Made by a program: the position numbers and the translations under genes. This document shows positions 1 through 10,190 of a DNA stretch of 64,000 bases, piece by piece (within the stretch, counting starts at the first letter, position 1; every line of letters starts with the position of its first letter). Source of the DNA: Lampris incognitus. Lineage: Eukaryota; Chordata; Actinopteri; Lampriformes; Lampridae. The stretch spans positions 148,354,541 to 148,418,540 of the forward strand of contig NC_079212.1 in NCBI RefSeq assembly GCF_029633865.1, in the 5' to 3' direction. The notes under the pieces were generated by a model. The model made no database searches and was not told the origin of the DNA. It saw nothing but the letters and a program-made list of their open reading frames with translations.

Positions 1-2785
1 AAGGGTGGGGACACCTGCAGTCACTGTAGTGTTTATAAGGGTGGGGACACCTGCAGTCACTGTAGTGTTTATAAGGGTGGGACACCTGTAGTCACTGTAC
101 TGTTTTGTAAGGGTGGAGACATCTGCAGTCACTGTATTGTTTATAAGGGTGGGGACACCTGCAGCCACTGTATTGTTTATAAGGGTGGGACACCTGCAGT
201 CACTGAATTGTTTATAAGGGTGGGGACACCTGCAGTCACTGTATTGTTTATAAGGGTGGGGACACCTGCAGTCACTGTATTGTTTATAAGGGTGGGGACA
301 CCTGCAGCCACTGTATTATTTATAAGGGTGGGACACCTGTAGTCTTTATAAGGGTGGGACACCTGCAGTCTTTATAAGGGTGGGACACCTGCAGTCACTG
401 TATTGTTTATAAGGGTGGGGACACCAGCAGTCACTGTATTGTTTATAAGGGTGGGACACCTGCAGTCACTGTATTGTTTATAAGGGTGGGGACACCTGCA
501 GTCACTGTACTATTTATAAGGGTGGGACACCTGGACTCACTGTATTGTTTATAAGGGTGGGGACACCTGCAGTCTTTATAAGGGTGGGACACCTGCAGTC
601 ACTGTACTATTTATAAGGGTGGGACACCTGGACTCACTGTATTGTTTATAAGGGTGGGGACACCTGCAGTCTTTATAAGGGTGGGACACCTGCAGTCACT
701 GTATTGTTTATAAGGGTGGGGACACCTGCAGTCTTTATAAGGGTGGGACACCTGGACTCACTGTATTGTGTATAAGGGTGGGGACACCAGCAGTCACTGT
801 ATTGTTTATAAGGGTGGGACACCTGCAGTCACTGTATTGTTTATAAGGGTGGGACACCTGCAGTCACTGTATTGTTTATAAGGGTGGGACACCTGCAGTC
901 ACTGTATTGTTTATAAGGGTGGGGACACCTGCAGTCACTGTATTGTTCATAAGGGTGGGGACACCTGCAGTCACTGTATTGTTTATAAGGGTGGGGACAC
1001 CTGCAGTCACTGTATTGTTTATAAGGGTGGGGACACCTGCAGTCACTGTATTGTTTATAAGGGTGGGGACACCTGCAGTCACTGTATTGTTTATAAGGGT
1101 GGGGACACCTGCAGTCACTGTATTGTTTATAAGAGTGGGGACACCTGCCGTCACTGTATTGTTTATAGGGGTGGGGACACCTGCAGTCACTGTATTGTTT
1201 ATAAGGGTGGGGACACCTGCAGTCACTGTATTGTTTATAAGGGTGGGGACACCTGCAGTCACTGTACTATTTATAAGGGTGGGACACCTGGACTCACTGT
1301 ATTGTTTATAAAGGTGGGGACACCTGCAGTCTTTATAAGGGTGGGACACCTGCAGTCACTGTACTATTTATAAGGGTGGGACACCTGGACTCACTGTATT
1401 GTTTATAAGGGTGGGGACACCTGCAGTCTTTATAAGGGTGGGACACCTGCAGTCACTGTATTGTTTATAAGGGTGGGGACACCTGCAGTCTTTATAAGGG
1501 TGGGACACCTGGACTCACTGTATTGTGTATAAGGGTGGGGACACCAGCAGTCACTGTATTGTTTATAAGGGTGGGACACCTGCAGTCACTGTATTGTTTA
1601 TAAGGGTGGGGACACCTGCAGTCACTGTATTGTTTATAAGGGTGGGGACACCTGCAGTCACTGTATTGTTTATAAGGGTGGGACACCTGCAGTCACTGTA
1701 TTGTTTATAAGGGTGGGACACCTGCAGTCACTGTATTGTTTATAAGGGTGGGACACCTGCAGTCACTGTATTGTTTATAAGGGTGGGACACCTGCAGTCA
1801 CTGTATTGTTTATAAGGGTGGGGACACCTGCAGTCACTGTATTGTTTATAAGGGTGGGACACCTGGACTCACTGTATTGTTTATAAGGGTGGGACACCTG
1901 TAGTCACTGTACTATTTATAAGGGTGGGACACCTGGACTCACTGTATTGTATATAAGGGTGGGACACCTGCAGTCACTGTATTGTTAATAAGGGTGGGAC
2001 ACCTGCAGTCTTTATAAGGGTGGGGACACCTGCAGTCACTGTATTGTTTATAAGGGTGGGGACACCTGCAGTCACTGTATTGTTTATAAGGGTGGGGACA
2101 CCTGCAGTCACTGCATTGTTTATAAGGGTGGGGACACCTGCAGCCACTCTATTGTTTATAAGGGTGGGGACACCTGCAGTCTTTATAAGGGTGGGGACAC
2201 CTGCAGTCACTGTATTGTTTATAAGGGTGGGGACACCTGCAGTCACTGTATTGTTTATAAGGGTGGGGACACCTGCAGTCACTGTATTGTTTATAAGGGT
2301 GGGGACACCTGCAGTCACTGTATTGTTTATAAGGGTGGGGACACCTGCAGTCACTGTGTTGTTTATAAGGGTGGGGACACCTGCAGTCACTGTGTTGTTT
2401 ATAAGGGTGGGGACACCTGCAGTCACTCTATTGTTTATAAGGGTGGGGACACCTGCAGCCACTCTATTGTTTATAAGGGTGGGGACACCTGCAGTCACTG
2501 TATTGTTTATAAGGGTGGGGACACCTGCAGTCACTGTATTGTTTATAAGGGTGGGGACACCTGCAGTCACTGTATTGTTTATAAGGGTGGGGACACCTGC
2601 AGTCACTGTGTTGTTTATAAGGGTGGGGACACCTGCAGTCACTGTGTTGTTTATAAGGGTGGGGACACCTGCAGTCACTCTATTGTTTATAAGGGTGGGG
2701 ACACCTGCAGCCACTCTATTGTTTATAAGGGTGGGGACAACTGCAGCCACTCTATTGTTTATAAGGGTGGGGACAACTGCCGTCA
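1..2785. repeat. 36-bp minisatellite array
   Basis: Tandem array of a unit of about 36 bp containing TTTATAAGGGTGGGGACACC followed by TGCAGTCACTGTATTG. A 35-bp variant lacks one G, and a short variant lacks the CACTGTATTG part so that CAGTC joins TTTATAAGG. More than 70 units are present and the array is open at the left window edge. Because 36 is a multiple of 3 and the unit has no stop in some frames, long artefactual reading frames (a 12-residue repeat) occur on both strands. The right part (2020-2780) is almost pure 36-bp units; the left part mixes 35-bp and short units. The same unit occurs at 31.98, 36.1 and 36.7 kb inside a dispersed repeat, so this array is an expanded internal part of that element. 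Confidence 0.97.
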
Positions 2786-2840
2786 GGTGAGACTGAAGAG
2801 GTCAGTTAGATGATGATGAAACGTGTCTGTCAGTAAACGT
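2785..2840 (+). ncRNA. Hammerhead-like fold (degenerate)
   Basis: The core CTGAAGA at 2793-2799 fits the hammerhead consensus CUGANGA. A short potential stem II (GTCA with TGAT) follows, then GAAAC at 2818-2822. Helix I is only AGA/TCT. The triplet after GAAAC is GTG rather than GTC, so this copy is probably inactive. The other copies of the family (36.0 and 36.95 kb) fold better. Confidence 0.35.
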
Positions 2841-2905
2841 TGTGTCCAGATGAACTCGGTCACCCTTCTGTGGCTCTTCCAGTCTTGTGCTCAGTGTTAC
2901 GTCAC
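2786..2905 (+). repeat. 3' end of the minisatellite-bearing dispersed repeat
   Basis: The array ends in a unique segment (GAGACTGAAGAGGTCA, then GATGATGAAACG, then GTCCAGATGAACT) that also follows the array at 32.02 kb, 36.93 kb and, inverted, 36.0 kb. This defines the right end of a transposable or retroposed family that carries the minisatellite. No coding capacity is seen. Confidence 0.75.
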
Positions 2906-3690
2906 CAGAGCGCTGCAGAATAGGGGGGAATGTTTTACCGGAAAAATGTGAAACTCTCGTCTTTACTGTCATTTACTGAACGCAGATATGGATCTTCATG
3001 GATTTTATTGGTAGCATGTCAAAAACAGTGTCGTGAGGACTAGGGGGACTTCTGACCCCTACCCAGGTTTGAGCCACAGACACTTACAGATCAAAGTTTA
3101 TCCAAATAAGAGCCCAAGATGTCAGCTTGGCATTATGGAGGTAAGAGACTCCAGTGCTGCTGTGTCGGCACCTTTATGCACCGCCAAACCAAGAGACCTG
3201 CTTGAACCCAAGTTCTACTTATTGATGCTGGACTATCTGTTGATGCAGCTCTTGTTCTGTCACATCTGCTTGTTACACACAACTCTTGTGTCTAACAAGA
3301 AACACCTGGCTGCTGTGATTAAGATGGAAAACAGTCCGTGCCTTGTTGCTGAAGTGCTGCCAGACCCCAGCCAGTCACATGGAGTCCTAGTGAGGTGTGC
3401 AGGACGGGATGTCGGTCTGCAAGCTCCGGTCTTGATGGGCCAGCGGTTGAGACGTTAGTATGAACAGGGCATTTGTTTGCATGCAGTCTTCAGGCTTGTG
3501 GTTGTGACCAGCGGTTGTCATTGTGAACAATATAAATATCAGTGATATATATATATCATATTTGCTATAGCAGTACAGTGCATGTAGTGGTGTGGAGATG
3601 TAGTATCTACAGCCCGCTGGGTGCGTTGGTCTTGCCACCAAAGCATCAAGGTGGAAAGTTTTGCTACAATCTCCAAAAATTTGGACACGG
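2906..3690. other. No recognised feature
   Basis: Unique-looking sequence between the minisatellite family and the CpG island. Reading frames are short and match no family I know. A short TA microsatellite lies at about 3543-3556. Confidence 0.5.
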
Positions 3691-4450
3691 TCCGCCCCGC
3701 GGTGACGTCATCGGCCAGCCTCCGCGTCAGACGCGGTTTTGCGCGGAAGAATTTGTGCAGGACCGTGAACCGGCCCGCCACACGTTAGCGGACCGTCCAC
3801 GCCGATTGTTGTGTTTGTTGGGTGGTTTCCGCTGGATTTTGTGTTTCTGTTCTCCCTCTCCTCCGCCCCGTCGCGCGGGGAGCTCCCGCCCCTTTCTCCC
3901 CTCGCGGCGAGCCTCCGCCCCTTTCTCCGCTCCGTCAGCAGCGTCGCTGTTGTTGCGGCCATTTTACCGAGGAGCCTCGGCGGAGCGGCGAGCGGAGGAG
4001 GATGCCGACACGGCGCCGTTGAAAGGTAACTACGTTTTGTCTTCGGCGCGCTCCCCTGACGGCACCGCTCGCGTGTCGCAAACCGGACGGAACCGGCCCT
4101 TCTGGCGCCGTCCGGACGCGCGCAGCAGCGGCTCGGAACGGCCGTAAGCCGCCCGAACCAACTCCCCCAGACGGAGAAAGACCTGAATAGTGCTGGAGGA
4201 GCAAAGGTGGTGGTTGGGCAGTTTTCACCTCCGTCTGGAGAAATGTCGATGTTTTCCCGTCCAAAGCCGGGAGTTGTGTGTCCGGCGCGTGATAGGAGTT
4301 ACTTGACGAGTCTTCAAAGCTCAAAACGTTAAAAGAAACGCGTTTCACCCGTACACCGACCTGAGACGTGGCGCGGTCTCCCGAGGGGGCGCTCGCGAGC
4401 AAGCGCTAAATGTGGGTTAGCGGGCGAATTGAAACTCGAACGTGATTGGT
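3690..4450 (+). promoter_or_regulatory. CpG-island promoter (putative ccdc71 promoter)
   Basis: GC-rich, CpG-dense island in otherwise AT-rich surroundings, without a TATA box. A perfect CRE palindrome TGACGTCA lies at 3703-3710 and a YY1-like GCGGCCATTTT at 3955-3965, both typical of TATA-less housekeeping promoters. A consensus splice donor follows at 4026. These features point to transcription on the + strand. The island could also be bidirectional. Assignment to the coding exon at 56.9 kb rests on position, on strand and on the known structure of mammalian CCDC71 (non-coding exon 1, coding exon 2). Confidence 0.7.
3750..4025 (+). other. Putative non-coding first exon with splice donor
   Basis: The exon end is placed at GTTGAAAG followed by GTAACT, a good donor (GT at 4026-4027). 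The start is uncertain because CpG-island promoters initiate at several sites. The reading frames crossing the exon match no protein, which agrees with a 5' UTR exon. The next strong acceptor on this strand followed by a convincing host coding sequence is at 56896-56897. Confidence 0.5.
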
Positions 4451-4540
4451 TGACCGGCTCCGTTTTTTAAACGCGATTGGTTGATCTGCTCCATTCTTTG
4501 AGCGCGTGTCTGTAGGCTTTCGCGCTCTTTAGAATACATG

Positions 4541-4935
4541 CGCTTGTTTTGGACTTGTTCACAGCTAACCTAGCTTGTTCCCAGCTAACCTAGCTTGTTC
4601 CCAGCTAACCTAGCTTGTTCCCAGCAAACCTAGCTTGTTCCCAGCAAACCTAGCTTGTTCCCAGCTAACCTAGCTTGTTCCCAGCTAACCTAGCTTGTTC
4701 ACAGCAAACCTAGCTTGTTCACAGCAAACCTAGCTTGTTCACAGCAAACCCAGCTTGTTCACAGCAAACCTAGCTTGTTCACAGCAAACCTAGCTTGTTC
4801 CCAGCTAACCTAGCTTGTTCACAGCAAACCTAGCTTGTTCACAGCAAACCTAGCTTGTTCACAGCAAACCTACCTTGTTCACAGCAAACCTACCTTGTTC
4901 ACAGCTGACCTAGCTTGTTCACAGCTAACCTAGCG
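4541..4935. repeat. 20-bp minisatellite
   Basis: About 19-20 tandem copies of ACCTAGCTTGTTCMCAGCWA, with C/A and T/A variants arranged in blocks. It begins just downstream of the CpG island, inside the inferred first intron. Confidence 0.95.
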
Positions 4936-5024
4936 TTGAAATACGGTTTGCCGTGGTTTGGTGATGCTCGACCCAGGCTGAACACGCTAGCCTGGGGTCA
5001 TTAGCCCCGAATGTGGTTTTTTTT

Positions 5025-5467
5025 GGGGGTGGGTTCCCCCTTTTTGCTCACCAATTGTACTTGGCCAATTACCCCACTCTTCCGAGCCGTCCCGTTCGCT
5101 GCTCCGAACCCCCTCTGCTGATCCGGGGAAGGCTGCAGACTACCGCATGCCTCCTCCCATACATGTGGAGTCTCCAGCCGCTTCTTTTCACCTGACAGTG
5201 AGGAGTTTCGCCAGGGGGACGTAGCGCGTGAGTGGATCACGCTATTCCCCCCAGTTCCCCCTCCCCCTTGAACTGGCGCCCCGACCGACCAGAAGAGGCG
5301 CTAGTGCAGCGACCAGGACACATAGCCACATCTGGCTTCCCACCCGCAGGCACGGCCAATTGTGTCTGTTGAGACGCCCGACCAAGCCGGAGGTAACACA
5401 GGGATTCGAACCAGAGATCCCTGTGTTGGTAGGCAACGGAATAGACCGCTACGCTCTCCGGACGCCC
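5025..5467 (-). mobile_element. tRNA-derived SINE, family A, copy 1
   Basis: On the minus strand it starts with a tRNA-like head: an A-box-like GTAGCGGTCTATTCCG and a B box GGTTCGAATCC. A GC-rich body of about 350 bp follows and the element ends in a G/A-rich tail (T-rich on the + strand). Imperfect flanking repeats ATGTGGTTTTTTT and ATGTTGTTTTTTG are a possible target duplication. The same family recurs at 34.1, 46.6, 48.1, 51.2 and 61.2 kb. It has no coding capacity and would depend on a partner LINE. Confidence 0.85.
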
Positions 5468-5605
5468 ATGTTGTTTTTTGCTACAATGACGAAACAAACA
5501 ATTTAATGTCGATCATGTAGTTAATAGGGCCTGTGTCCACAGAAAGCACCATTTTTCATGACACAGTGCTGTGCTTGAAGTAGGGGGGAAAAGTGCCGGT
5601 ACTCC

Positions 5606-5634
5606 TTATTATTATTATTATTATTATTATTTTT
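5606..5634. repeat. (TTA)n microsatellite
   Basis: Trinucleotide run next to the tail of the SINE at 5640-5828, probably derived from that tail. Confidence 0.9.
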
Positions 5635-5639
5635 AGATT

Positions 5640-5828
5640 TAGTTTTTTTTCACCTTTTTATCAGACAGTGACAGTGGAGAGGTAGACCGGACATGAGGGC
5701 AAGAAGGAGATGTGTGTAACATGCAACAAAGGTAACTGGCTGGAATTGAACCAGCAAGGTTGTGACTGTGTGGCCATGTGGTATGCGCTGTAACCATTCG
5801 GCTACTGAGGCACCCCCCTCCCCATATA
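5640..5828 (-). mobile_element. tRNA-derived SINE, family C
   Basis: Minus-strand tRNA-like head with A-box-like GTAGCCGAATGGTTACAGCG and B box GGTTCAATTCC. A short body and a T-rich (on +) tail follow. Only one copy was noticed in the window. A functional tRNA is unlikely because no cloverleaf 3' half closes after the B box. Confidence 0.75.
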
Positions 5829-6440
5829 CACATGTTGCCGGTGTGTCGGCCAGTACCAGTAAATCATTATTACATTCTGAATTTCTGCAGTGAATAAAAG
5901 ATACTAGGAGATATTTCTGACGTTCACAACATAAATGTATTTAATCAAGGGGACAACAATTTCAATTATTAGAGTGAAACATATTTGACTATGTACACTA
6001 GCTTTAGTGTTTGGTGCAATGAAGTCATCAGGCTGAGATGTGCGTAGTTCCTTGTATACAAAACTAAGCATCTCTGCACATACACTCTGTCCAGTTGTCC
6101 TTCAGGCTACTATTGTAAGGTTAATTTAACATTACTTAGACTAGCCGCAGACAGAGAAAAGCAGGCAGGCAAGAACGGGAACAGGTGAGCGTCACATTGT
6201 TCCCCCAGTGCTCCCCGGGTATTACAGTTTATTTAGGGCCATTACCACTCTTCCAGAAAACCTGATTTGGAGAGGGCAGAAAACAGTACTGGCAGCATGT
6301 CAGAAGTGCTAATGTGCAAGAAAAAGTCACGGTATAGTAAAGAGTAAAATGTATTAGAATATCACTTGAAAAGTGCTTTTCCCAAGTGCATGGGGTGCTT
6401 ATTGTTGCTAGCCTACAATCTTTCTGTCATCATTAGCACT
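5829..6440. other. No recognised feature
   Basis: AT-rich intronic-type sequence without convincing reading frames or repeats seen elsewhere in the window. Confidence 0.5.
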
Positions 6441-6515
6441 GCTACTACTACTACTACTACTACTACTACTTTCGGCTGCTCCCGTTAGGGTCGCCTCAGC
6501 GGATCATCCGTTTCC
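6441..6515 (-). repeat. LINE 3' tail with (CTA)n
   Basis: Minus-strand GGATGATCCGCTGAGGCGACC and GGGAGCAGCCGAAAG followed by (TAG)n. The same tail occurs at 12.15-12.21 kb on the + strand. This is a common 3' end of fish non-LTR retrotransposons. It is 5'-truncated with no coding part. Confidence 0.65.
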
Positions 6516-7030
6516 ATTTCTGTCATCATTAGCACATTAGTGTGAAAAGCCAGACAGGACTAACAGAAATATAACGGTAAACTAGCTAAATAGTTAACAT
6601 AGCTTCAAGGTACACAGCAAGCGAACATCAACCAAACAAGATAATATGGTGAAAGAGGTACTAAACACTTGAAATGTGTTTTTCGAGCTGAAAACTAAAT
6701 GATATAACTGTTTGTTGATGAAATACATCAGTACGGGTGTTACTGCTTTGGTTATGTAAGGTGACCTTGAGTGTCATGAAAGGCACCATTAAATAAAATC
6801 TTCCTTATTATTGTTATTAATATTGACATTTCTTACCAAATTTATAAAATTGTTATTTCATGGGTTGAAAATGGCTTAACATGCCATCTGCTCTTTTAAA
6901 TCAGTCCTGAAATTTGGCGGGCTAATGCTGACGTACAGTTGACCGATTGGGACTTACCCGCGTAGTGAAATAATAATAAAAAAAATGTTAACGCCCTCTA
7001 ATCAGAGATGGGCGACCCACGTCCCCCAGC
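6516..7030. other. No recognised feature
   Basis: AT-rich sequence with no supported gene. It lies between a LINE tail and the 3' end of an L2 LINE. Confidence 0.5.
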
Positions 7031-7257
7031 CCCCACTTTTGAATGTGAGTCTAACTTTATTTATATAGCACTTTTCTTAACAATGTTGCAAAGTGCTTTA
7101 CAAAAGAAATAAAACCTAACAAGGCAAAAAGAATAAGACCAAAGGACATGAGCAAAGAAGCGGTAACAACAATAAATGAATAAGAATAAATAAATAAGAA
7201 CAAAAATAAAAACAGTATAAATAAATAAAAATAAATATCAAACATTTCCAAAAGCTT

Positions 7258-7446
7258 TCATAGAGAGAAAAAGCGAGATTTAAAAGAAGCTATAGGCTTA
7301 GTGTGTCTGAGTTCAGTAGGAAGAGAGTTCCATAGTGTGGGGGCTCTAACAGCAAAAGCCCGATCACCCTCTGTGACAACCTGTGACCTGGAAATAACCA
7401 GCAAGGCTACAGATCTTAATGGTTGAGAGGGTGCATACCAGGTCAA
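7258..7446 (-). pseudogene. L2 ORF2 C-terminal fragment
   Basis: About 62 codons with the conserved C-terminal block GDRAFAVRAPTLWNSLP of fish L2 ORF2 proteins. It ends in a basic FKSRFF motif. The equivalent block in the second L2 copy is at 40581-40805. Confidence 0.75.
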
Positions 7447-7684
7447 TAAATCAGAGATGTTTTTAGGAACAACCGTTTAAGGCCTTAAAAGTGAGCAATA
7501 AAATGTCTAAATCGATTCAAAATCTAACAAGGAGCCAGTGTAGGTAGGCAAGCACAGGGGTGATGTGATCATGCCTCTTTGTCTCGGGAATTGGTTGTGC
7601 AGTGGCGTTTTGTACCAACTGCAGATGGTGGAAGGAGCCCTGGCTGATGCCCAATAAAAGTATGTTGCAATAATCAAGCCGAGA

Positions 7685-7992
7685 ATAGGAGGGTTTCTGT
7701 GCAACGTCATCACAGAGATGCATGCACAACTAGGGGGCAGAAAGTAGCTACAGTGCAGAGATTTTAACCAAGATAGAGCTCAGATATAGCAGCGATAACG
7801 CGCAGTTGTTGTGCAATAAACTGCAGAAATCGCCAAAAGGATGGGTGGGAAATGTTGAACATTTTCATTGTTGAACCGCTTTGGTAGCTCTCAAAAGATT
7901 ATGCATGTCATTATCTTTTGAGAGCTACCAAAGCAGTTTTGCCCCCTGGCTGCGCACGCACCCAGTAATGTTTGTAAACAGGAAAACCGTCT
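7685..7992 (-). mobile_element. Hairpin MITE, copy 1
   Basis: Non-autonomous element of about 308 bp with a strong internal palindrome (TTTGGTAGCTCTCAAAAGAT facing its complement around 7886-7938). Imperfect terminal inverted repeats read ATAGGAGGGTTTC at one end and AGACGGTTTTCC at the other. Copies 2 and 3 lie at 23.1 and 48.8 kb. It is inserted inside the L2 LINE and is non-coding. Confidence 0.8.
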
Positions 7993-8478
7993 AAAGGTAA
8001 AAGCATGTGCAACTTTTTGTAGATCAGCCATTGATAAAAATGACCTAATTTTATAGATTATCTTGAGCTGGAAGAAACATGACTGAACAACATTTTTGAC
8101 TTGATTGTCAAAATAGAAGTTAGCGTCAAATATTACCCCAAGATTCCTAGTAGCCTGCTTATTTGACAGACCACCAAGATCAGTACCGAAAGGGCTGATG
8201 GAATTTGGGGAACTGAACACAATGACCTCAGATTTATCATCATTAAATTTAAGAAAGATTTGAGACATCCAGGATTTAATACCAGAAAGGCAAATTGTGA
8301 GATTTGCTAGGCTGCTAGCATCTGTGGGTTTTAGTGGCATGTATAACCGAGTGTCATCAGCCAAAAAATGGTAAAACATATGAGTTTGAATGATCTGGCC
8401 AAGAGGCGGCATGTATATAGCAAACAGAAGCGGGCCAAGAACAGTGCCTTGAGGGACACCACAACTCAACTGAACCAT
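7891..8478 (-). pseudogene. L2 reverse transcriptase fragment
   Basis: About 195 codons. Near the start it has CGVPQGTVLGPLLF (RT motif B region). The catalytic box is LADDTRLY, where the family has FADDTQLY or YADDTQLY, followed by IKSWMSQIFLKFNDDKSEVIVF, typical of L2 elements. The last part (about residue 165 on) runs into the inserted MITE, so the C-terminal residues are not LINE-derived. It copies element RNA at the target site in an intact element; here it is broken. Confidence 0.8.
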
Positions 8479-8763
8479 TTTGAGTAATTACCCAGAACAA
8501 TAGAAAAAGTTGTGTTGGAGAGGTATGAGCGTAATAAACTGAGAGCTGAGTCCTCGATGCCTACCCGGGTCTCCAAGTGATATAAGAGGATACTGTGATC
8601 AACTGTTAAGTGCAGCACTTCAGTCTAAAAGAACTAAGATTGAGCAGACACCTCTGTCTGCAGTCAGCAGTAGGTCATTAGTAACCCTAACTAGAGCTGT
8701 CTCAGTACTATGAAGTGCTCTAAAACAAGACTGGACACTGTTAAAAACACTATTAGTATTCAT

Positions 8764-9108
8764 CAGACTTTACAACTCCTCCCTCAGTGTCAGACACTTG
8801 CAGTTAATGGTCATCGGACTGGCCCTTCGACTTGTTTTACCCTGTCGGGCTTTGTTTGTGCTGTTTGTTTTGTACTGCGACAGTGCAGTATAGATAGATT
8901 GTTATGCGCACCATGTTTGTTTATATATTTTGTTCTTATTTCTATTTCTTATTTTATCTTTTATTTTTGTTTGTTTTTGTTTTTCTTGTTTCTATTTGTT
9001 TCTGTTCTATCTTGTATCTTGTTGTTTTCTAGTTTTTTCTTATTAGAGTGTGTGTCTGTAATAGAACCCAATTTCCCCCTTGGGGATGAATAAAGTATTC
9101 TGATTCTG
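8764..9108 (+). repeat. LINE 3' end inserted in L2
   Basis: Interrupts L2 sequence that is continuous in the copy at 41.7 kb. It ends in TTTCCCCCTTGGGGATGAA then TAAAGTATTCTGATTCTGAT, a common fish LINE 3' terminus with a short tandem tail. It contains no coding block. Confidence 0.65.
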
Positions 9109-9382
9109 ATACAAGATATTCGTTTGAGATTAAATTACTTTCTCTAGAACCGTAGATAAAAAAGATAATTTGGAGATTGGTCTGTAGCTACTTAAGGACA
9201 GGGGATCTAAAATAGGTTTCTTCAGCAATGGGTGAACTTGCTTAAAACATGCTTAAAACTGTCTGGAAAAGAACCAGAGACCAGAGAATTATTAAAAAAT
9301 TTGCAGAATAACAAGGCTAACAGTGGAAAATACCTCCTTGAGCAGATTAGTGGGAATGATGTCTAAGATGCAGGGGGAGTTC

Positions 9383-9661
9383 ATATCAGAATCATGTTCA
9401 TTGACCATGTAGGGTTGTACAAACATGGAATTTGACTTGAGTTTCATGGCTTTATCTGCGTACTTAACATAGAATAACAACACAACAATCTTAAGATATA
9501 TACACAAAGATTGACTGTATACAGGTGAAATAAGCAGTGATAAGGCGCAGTGGTGCAAAGAATATATCGGAGAGGCTGAAATAGATGTTAGCAGGTTACT
9601 TACATACATGCCTGAGGTAGATCGATATGACAGAGCATACCAGTATACGTACAATGTACAG
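9383..9661 (+). repeat. Dispersed repeat inserted in L2
   Basis: Segment beginning ATCAGAATCATGTTCATTGA and ending near GTACAGTATATAC. It interrupts L2 sequence at the same place where the second L2 copy carries a different insertion (42010-42217). It looks like the 3' part of another non-LTR element; the family is not identified. Confidence 0.55.
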
Positions 9662-10190
9662 TATATACAAAATGGTTGGATTTATTGACGGTGTTAAGCA
9701 TTCATTTGAATGGCAGCCTGCGGGAGACTAACACTGAAATTGTAATGGGTTGAAACTGGATAAAAGAGGCACAATTAAAATGGGGAATGGAATGAATGCA
9801 AGGGCCAGACTGGATTTCAGAACTGATATTCTCCACCTTGTATAAAAAATTGAGTGAGAAATTTTTCAGCAGCTCAACATCAGGCTCAAAAAAAGAAGCG
9901 GAAGGTCCATTAATAACAGAGTCGGTTACCCTAAAGAGAACTTTAGGATTGTGGTTATTTCTAGATATGAATTCAGAGAAGTAAGCTGATCTCTTATCCT
10001 TAACTGCTTTCTGGTAAATTTACGTTTTTTTTAAGCTTGTTATGTGCTAATTTGGACTTGTTGACCTTCAATTATCATTCAGTTTTTTGATATGCTAATC
10101 GAGACTCATCATTCACAGGAGTTTACTCGCTCACCTTCCACCTTGATTACATTTTCTACCAACTTTTTGAATTTCTGTGAATTTACAGTT

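Larger units (their letters stand above)
7035..10190 (-). mobile_element. L2-type LINE copy 1, decayed and interrupted
   Basis: Minus-strand non-LTR retrotransposon. The 3' end at 7035-7090 has the TTTATATAGCACTTT / CAAAGTGCTTTACA pattern. The end of the reverse-transcriptase frame at 7258-7446 includes the motif GDRAFAVRAPTLWNSLP. The central RT lies at 7891-8478. Upstream sequence at 9110-9380 and 9675-10000 aligns by eye with the second L2 at 40.4-42.3 kb. It is interrupted by a hairpin MITE (7685-7992), a LINE tail (8764-9108) and another repeat (9383-9661). It has several frameshifts and is not functional. Confidence 0.8.

Noticed and set aside
1-2785. CRISPR-like regular repeats
   Set aside because: Units are directly contiguous with no unique spacers, and the surroundings are vertebrate.
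907-2790. Long reading frames on both strands with a 12-residue repeat
   Set aside because: They exist only because the 36-bp unit is a multiple of three and free of stops. Both strands are open at the same place, 35-bp units break the frame elsewhere, and there is no start context, promoter or splice signal.
3542-4147. 201-codon frame through the CpG island
   Set aside because: GC-rich DNA gives long open frames by chance. The composition is arginine/proline-rich, it matches nothing, and it crosses the probable splice donor.
5400-5467. tRNA gene
   Set aside because: A and B boxes belong to the head of a SINE present six times. The sequence does not close a proper acceptor stem and continues into the SINE body.
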